NCBI GenBank assembly: GCA_040143965.1
Contig: JASJQH010006934.1
Location: 1-36,296 of the forward strand
Source: Basidiobolus ranarum
Taxonomy: Eukaryota > Basidiobolomycota > Basidiobolomycetes > Basidiobolales
Reading direction: 5' to 3'
DNA: 36,296 nt
Shown: positions 31,484 to 36,296 of the stretch, in pieces
Layout: each line of letters opens with the position of its first letter
How positions within the stretch are numbered: the stretch's first letter is position 1
Program-made: the position numbers and the translations under genes
The notes under the pieces: model-generated
The model's input: only the letters and a program-made list of their open reading frames with translations
What the model was told of the DNA's origin: nothing
The model's database searches: none

Positions 31484-31896
31484 CTTTTACTTCCTACAAA
31501 CCTAACATTATAATTATGCACACAAGTAGATGTTTCTTGGCGATTCTTATTGATATGAAGTGATGAGTACATATATATTTGATCTCTTGCTTTTATTACT
31601 GGGCTTGAGCCTTTATCAACCAGACTAGTCATAAACAACAATTATATAACTCTGTTTTGCTTTACCATTTACTATATCAAAGTATATAAAGATTGCCACA
31701 GTAATTGCAGTCTGACTTTCGCCAAGCATTCCTCTTTCATTTACTACTGGGTTGAGTGTGAGTGAGAGCTGAAGCTGAGTCAGAGAGACTTTAGCAACAA
31801 TTTCAAAACATTGGCAAACATGCAGTATTGCATTTGACATATTAATCAACTAGAGACATAACGTCTACTTTGGACATTTCTCAGAAAACACCAAAT
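31484..31896. other. Intergenic flank of the inverted repeat
   Basis: About 410 bp of AT-rich DNA. The minus-strand frame 31625-31849 has no family signature and is probably the 3' flank of the following minus-strand gene. Confidence 0.4.
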
Positions 31897-32915
31897 TCAC
31901 CAACTCCTTAAACTCTGTGCATCTCTTCTGTAGTACCCTTGCACAAAATCTAGCTGGCCTTTTCTTCGATTTAGTAAAAATAGGTATAAAATCAAAGTAA
32001 ACCAATCCTAATCAGTCTTAAATACTTACAACAACATGTATCATTTCCTAGCGTATCCTCTTCCCAAATATTCCCATTAATGCAAAATGCCTTCAAGCCC
32101 GATAAGGCAAAGAGTGAGAATGCAATGACAATAACAATATGCAAAGTGTAGCCAAGATCCAATATCTGTTACTAAACCCCTTAGATTTAATATTGTATCC
32201 AGTTATTCAAGTACAGATAGCCATACAAAATCTAACCATACAATTCTCTTGTCGATAGAATTAGCGTAGTTTAAGTTCAAGATGTATATCGAAGTAAGAA
32301 ATCGGTTCAGTATTCCTAATTCAGGATGACTACTCCGGATGTACTTACTGTGGCTAAAGCAATTGTAAGAACGCAATGATACCGATCTATACTAATACCT
32401 CCAATGAAAGATCTTAAACATTCCCTGCAGGTGGTCAACAGTAATAAAACCTCTACCGAACTTATAATATTGGTAGACTTTGTTAGTGGATAAGCCGTAT
32501 ATGATTTGCCCCAGAGACCTTGCACTATGATTCCTACTACTTTCGTATTAACAATGCAAATCCTTGATTTGAATGAAATATTATAACACCTAATCATCAG
32601 TGACAATCCACAGCACGGAGTCGGAGTAGGGGTGATGAATAGATACAACAATCGCGGAAAAAAGCGTCAAACTCCGATGGATATACAATCTATTACCTTT
32701 TCATACATATAAATGTTGTTGCGAGTGGCAACTAGTGCATACTGAGAAAGAGGGGCAAAATAGTGCTGAATAGTATAGCCCAAGTTCGAGTCCGTGCCAT
32801 CAGAGCTTCCCTAGGAAAATGCTGATGATCGCAGAACTTGAAATACCCCTAGTGCCATCATCTCCGCCTTATTACATAAGCCTCATGACACAAGTTTTGT
32901 GGATACCTGCTTCAT
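31897..32915 (-). CDS. Tentative multi-exon, multi-pass membrane protein (model incomplete)
   Basis: I do not recognise the family. On the minus strand, open hydrophobic blocks flanked by splice signals follow each other. SSDGTDSNLGYTIQHYF leads into YALVATRNNIY, then LTLFSAIVVSIHH (across a possible 35-nt intron) and ICIVNTKVVGIIVQGLWG (across a possible 49-nt intron). Next come IISSVEVLLLLTTCREC, then LGYTLHIVIVIAFSLFALSG in exon 32030-32165, and finally exon 31958-31897 ending DAQSLRSW. The last three junctions I could test are in phase; the part between about 32166 and 32400 has two competing models. The start is either ATG 32915 with a 9-nt exon or an ATG near 32850. The arrangement would suit a receptor- or transporter-like protein with an outside N terminus, but nothing more specific is supported. 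Confidence 0.4.
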
Positions 32916-33293
32916 GGATACGATACCATGAATTTTAAATGAAACGGTTGGAAAATCTAAGAATAACATAGGAAGTAGTAGCCGCCTTCAAGTCTTGGGT
33001 TATTTCACTGTAGGTGAGGTGCAAGTGAAGCATATGTCTGACATATCACTTTGTGGAAGAACAATGACAGTTCCGAATTAGGATACAGACAAGTGATCGC
33101 CCTGTTTTGACATATCAGAATTGTACTGAGTTACATCATGTCGCATTTGTGGTTCAGAGGTTCTCGCTTAGTACTTAGAGTCGAAACATTTCCAATGAAA
33201 GACGGAACGGACTTTGAGTGCTGTATATATATTAATTCGAGGTAAGCAATCGATTTACCAAATTGTAGAATTATCATCGCTTTGGAATTTACA
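32916..33293. promoter_or_regulatory. Upstream region of small-protein gene A
   Basis: 378 bp between the minus-strand membrane protein and small protein A, so it holds both promoters. TATATATATT at 33224-33233 is 61 nt before the chosen ATG. Nothing else distinct. Confidence 0.4.
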
Positions 33294-33506
33294 ATGGAAA
33301 GCCAGAAGCGTCGTTTCGTCCCTCAGAAGTTCCTCCCAAAGGTTTTATCACAGAAGGGAATAAAGAATCTCCATACACATACAAATAAGACAGTATCCGC
33401 TTACCTAGCAAGGTGTCAAGGCCACGGGTCTCTTCCACCTTTCGAAGAATTGGTGGAAAACGAAGTCACCATCTATGTTTGCCTTACACCGTCCGTTGCT
33501 CGCTGA
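33294..33506 (+). CDS. Small conserved-motif protein A (70 aa), unknown family
   Basis: Not a family I recognise. The first ATG in the open frame is at 33294 (the frame runs back to a TTG at 33282) and gives 70 residues. The N-terminal two-thirds is basic (MESQKRRFVPQKFLPKVL) with no signal peptide or membrane segment, so the product is probably soluble and intracellular. The last 24 residues, LPPFEELVENEV to LTPSVAR, match those of the second small protein 1.2 kb away: Leu-Pro-X-Phe-Glu-Glu-X-Val, a Glu and Thr in the middle, and Leu-Thr-Pro-X-Val-Ala at the end. That paired conservation, with a TATA element upstream of each, is the main support for a real gene. It ends abruptly with the motif at the C terminus, as a docking peptide would. 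Confidence 0.65.
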   Translation: MESQKRRFVPQKFLPKVLSQKGIKNLHTHTNKTVSAYLARCQGHGSLPPFEELVENEVTIYVCLTPSVAR

Positions 33507-34703
33507 AAGTAGCATATATATCACTTGTACATATACATAATTATTTACCGTTCCATTTGAATAAACAAATGTTCATAGATTAAATTATGCATTCATTGAT
33601 TACATTCTACGCTATACTGCTAACGTGCTTCAAAATAGTCCATTTTATATAAATTATCCCGAAATATCCATCTAAATTATTGAAAGTCTTAGAATTTCTA
33701 TCAATAAAGTAAGATTTCCGGTAAATACTCCTTATGTTCCGTGGCACTAAGAAGAGACAACACCAATGGGAAAGCATGCAACTATACCTAATAATATGGT
33801 AGTTTTTCCATTCTGAGTTGTATTTGTGGCTTATATATGAAACATGTAAATATTGTAGTATCCATTACGTTTGGTGTAGGGGGCATGAAAGGGTATTATA
33901 GAAGCTGATAGTAAGAGTCGAAGTACAAGAGAGCTCTTAGTTGCTGACTTAAATTCAACAATTGCTCTTCAAGGTTTTACACATACACAAGTTCTAAATG
34001 AAGTGAAATACTAAAGGATAATTGCTAAGAGAGGTGAGAGAGATATCTATGATGAAGTCGTACAGCTAATCATTTTTCCTGCAATAGAACCCTATTTGCA
34101 CCAATCGTACATTTCAGATACCGCCTTATTTAACATAATATGTCCAAACGAGCAGTCCCTGTCAGGTCAATAGACTTGTAGATAAGGTTATTAGTCATTG
34201 CGTGGTTCTGAAACCCATTATATCACCTTGCATCCATCCATTAGAATCACTTTGGCCCAAAGCTGTGATGTCATGGAGAGGAGAGGAGTATGGTGATGTA
34301 GGCTACTTACATTCATAACGAGTAATGGGTAACAAAGACTTCGAGTTCCACCACTTGTAATGAAGCCCCGAATTAGTTTAACTTCTTACTAAGTTCACAC
34401 TCAGCTGGATCTTTGATATCTCGCTTTAAAGCAAGATAACATAAAATGTTCGGGGTATAAATTTGGCTCAAAACGAAACATCAAATAAAGAAAGCTGTCT
34501 AGATGATTCACCAGGGGAGTGAAATTTAAACGATGACATCTACAGTGCAGCAGAATGATTCATAATTTCCAATATTCACGAGAGAACATTTTGAAGAATA
34601 AAACGTCTCAAACTTATATAAAGGAGCGCACCTCGTACATTCTTTTCTCAGCAAAGAGTATTCTACATTAGCAATCAACTCCAAACATCAAACTTATATC
34701 GCT
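33507..34703. other. Intergenic between the two small-protein genes
   Basis: 1.2 kb, AT-rich. A TATATAAAGG lies at 34615-34624, 80 nt before the second ATG, followed by a pyrimidine-rich leader. No other gene, RNA or repeat that I can support. Confidence 0.45.
34615..34624 (+). promoter_or_regulatory. TATA box of small-protein gene B
   Basis: TATATAAAGG, a near-consensus TATA element, 80 nt before the ATG at 34704. The leader that follows (TTCTTTTCTCAGC) is pyrimidine-rich. Confidence 0.5.
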
Positions 34704-34925
34704 ATGATTGATCAATGCCTCCAAAGAACTACCAAGAACTCGAAATTACCTTTTCCACGCAGACCATCTTTAGAGAGAACCGTGAGCTGTCACTATCTCA
34801 ACAATGCAGATGAGCATACTTACCAGAAGCTGTCTCGGAAAAGAAGCCTTCTTCCTTCTTTTGAAGAAATCGTTCGTACTGAGTCTACGATGCGTATATC
34901 ACTAACTCCAACAGTGGCTCTCTAA
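34704..34925 (+). CDS. Small conserved-motif protein B (73 aa), paralogue of A
   Basis: Family unknown. The ATG at 34704 gives 73 residues. The body is basic and Ser/Thr-rich (LPFPRRPSLERTVSC, KLSRKRSLLPS), with RRPS and RKRS sites resembling basophilic-kinase targets. It has no signal peptide or membrane helix. The C terminus LPSFEEIVRTESTMRISLTP followed by TVAL aligns without gaps to the end of protein A: Leu-Pro-X-Phe-Glu-Glu, Val, Glu, Thr, Leu-Thr-Pro and Val-Ala are shared, while the N-terminal parts do not align. A duplicated pair that keeps only the C-terminal motif suggests that this motif is the functional part. Confidence 0.68.
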   Translation: MIDQCLQRTTKNSKLPFPRRPSLERTVSCHYLNNADEHTYQKLSRKRSLLPSFEEIVRTESTMRISLTPTVAL

Positions 34926-36296
34926 TCTGGCATAGTTATTGAAGTAACTGTCTCTTAACATTGTAAATAATCACTATACCCATTTGATACCTCTAAATCT
35001 TTGTCATAAATTAACTATTCCCAGCTTTTTACTGTACACCTGTAAACCAATAAAACTGATAACGTTAAAGATATATATTTGCTTTGTTAAATTGTCTGTG
35101 CATTGAAAATCATCCAGTGCCCTTTCGACATAAATATGAGATTGAAGTTTGTTAAATGCCACGATACTGTGGCTTACTGAGCTTTCTCCTTATAAATACA
35201 TAAACTGCGCAACTACTTTTCAGCCAATAGTAGATCTCATAAATGCATGACTGGGTCCGTTTATATCGAGTTGAGTAATTCATACTAGCTGAAATACATG
35301 TGGTATTTTAATTAATCTAAAACCTCTATCATTTAAAGATATAGTAACAATCATGTTCATCGAGGCCGATTGATAGAACCGTCTCCATTATTCGGATTTC
35401 ATATGAATCTTACCGAAGTAACATCGATCAGATGTGCTTAGCTTGGATCATATTCTCAGCGTGGCGATACATGTAGAAATAAACTCAAAGGTACTTTTTA
35501 GCTCCTGCGATCTCGATTTGTAACAACCTAGCAATCACCTAACCTAGCAATCACTCCACTATCCAAATGAAAAGTTTGAGCGAAGATCGATCGCCAATTC
35601 ATAGTTCTAACATCCGTAGCAGATGAACTGATCGACTAGATGATATGGTGGTATGGCCTTGTTCATATCTCTAATTATTGTCAGCTTTGGACATCTAAAC
35701 ATTATTATTAAACGATCCAGTGTTAGAGTCATTCAGATTAATAATCTCTGTATTATAACAGCGCGTTTTTAACTTCATTACATTATGGCCATTTCAATTC
35801 ATGAAATTTATATCAAGCAGTTGAGCTACAGCAGCGACGAAGGAGGTCATATTTAATGACTTCTAATTAGATTCTGATGTTGTTGATTAGCATGGATAAT
35901 GCTATACAGCATATGCCATTGTATTTTTTATAAGCTGGTGCTATGAAATTGATCTACATGAAGGGTACTTCTATGAACAAGTTCTTAACTCTATTTGAGA
36001 GTAATTGAAATTCATGCTACACTATTGCTCATAACTGATTCAATGTTCAACGTGCGTTTCTTAAATAACAATATCACTGCATCCACTGTATGAATTAACT
36101 TTCTATTTAACTTGATCAGAGCCCAACTATCTCACCACATTTTTATATTATATCAAGCCACTTGTTTTGCAGCACATAGTACATATTGCCAGAGGAAAAC
36201 AACAAGTCCCCCTCAAATCTTATTCCTGAATATCATAGCTGTTTTACAATGATAGGTCAAAGTGATAATATTGAAGGGTTTGATTTTAAATAATAG
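34926..36296. other. Gene-poor end of window
   Basis: 1.37 kb of AT-rich DNA without a frame, RNA gene or element that I can support. A 14-bp sequence AACCTAGCAATCAC is repeated at 35525 and 35541. Confidence 0.5.

Noticed and set aside
32736-32806. Possible tRNA gene (AGTTCGAGTCC resembles a B-box; GTGCCA could pair with TGGCAA upstream)
   Set aside because: The T-arm stem cannot form, the A-box and anticodon arm are absent, and the opposite strand is open in a likely coding exon.
1-36296. CRISPR arrays, prokaryotic operons, IS elements or phage genes
   Set aside because: None seen. Spliced eukaryotic genes run through the whole window, and the repeats present have no spacer-repeat regularity.

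Overview
This is nuclear DNA of a low-GC, intron-dense fungus. The evidence is one to eleven exons per gene, many introns of about 29-110 nt with GT...AG ends, fungal-type proteins (Mob1, Hob3/Rvs161, EDC3, a C1-Pex24/DysF peroxin, Med8, an AAT amino-acid permease) and a CABLES cyclin-box protein. I associate the last with animals and early-diverging fungi rather than Dikarya. My best guess is an early-diverging lineage (Mucoromycota or Zoopagomycota/Entomophthoromycotina grade); the species is not identifiable by reading.

Layout. 1-508 (-): 5' part of a glucosamine-6-phosphate deaminase. 2156-2459 (-): small complex I subunit (NDUFB2-like). 2846-3858 (-): Mob1. 4173-5410 (-): BAR protein of the Hob3/Rvs161 type. 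5898-7988 (+): CABLES-like cyclin-box protein. 8463-11276 (+): EDC3. 11865-12878 (+): tyrosinase-like pseudoenzyme that has lost five of six copper ligands. 12935-13935 (-): ERI1-type DEDDh exonuclease. About 14041-14800 (-): a spliced non-coding transcript whose three near-equal introns (188-189 nt) each carry a candidate C/D-box snoRNA. 15090-16408 (-): intact tyrosinase. 17428-19114 (-): Pex30-type peroxin with an N-terminal C1 zinc finger. 19730-20927 (+): eIF3f. 21198-21959 (+): Med8. 22269-23433 (-): PQ-loop membrane protein. 24683-26348 (+): amino-acid permease with a 12-nt first exon. 27620-28450 (+): CREB/ATF-type bZIP with a CRE in its own upstream region. 29025-29969 (+): DUF4436 membrane protein. 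The last 6 kb is gene-poor. It holds a large inverted repeat (30556-31483), a tentative multi-pass membrane protein (31897-32915, -) and two paralogous 70-73 residue proteins (33294-33506 and 34704-34925, +) of a family I do not recognise.

How the genes relate. Most are unrelated housekeeping genes in mixed orientation, as in ordinary fungal euchromatin. RNA biology recurs: EDC3 (decapping), ERI1 (3'-end trimming, including 5.8S rRNA in other organisms), the snoRNA cluster directly upstream of ERI1, and eIF3f. The two tyrosinase genes face each other, share intron positions and phases, and are a diverged duplicate pair.

The observations most worth following are the intronic snoRNA triplet with its invariant 30-nt block containing an LSU-rRNA complement, the C1-peroxin fusion, the tyrosinase pseudoenzyme, the paired small proteins and the long inverted repeat. 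Exon models were made by eye from reading frames and splice signals; every model stated with an exact amino-acid length keeps phase throughout.
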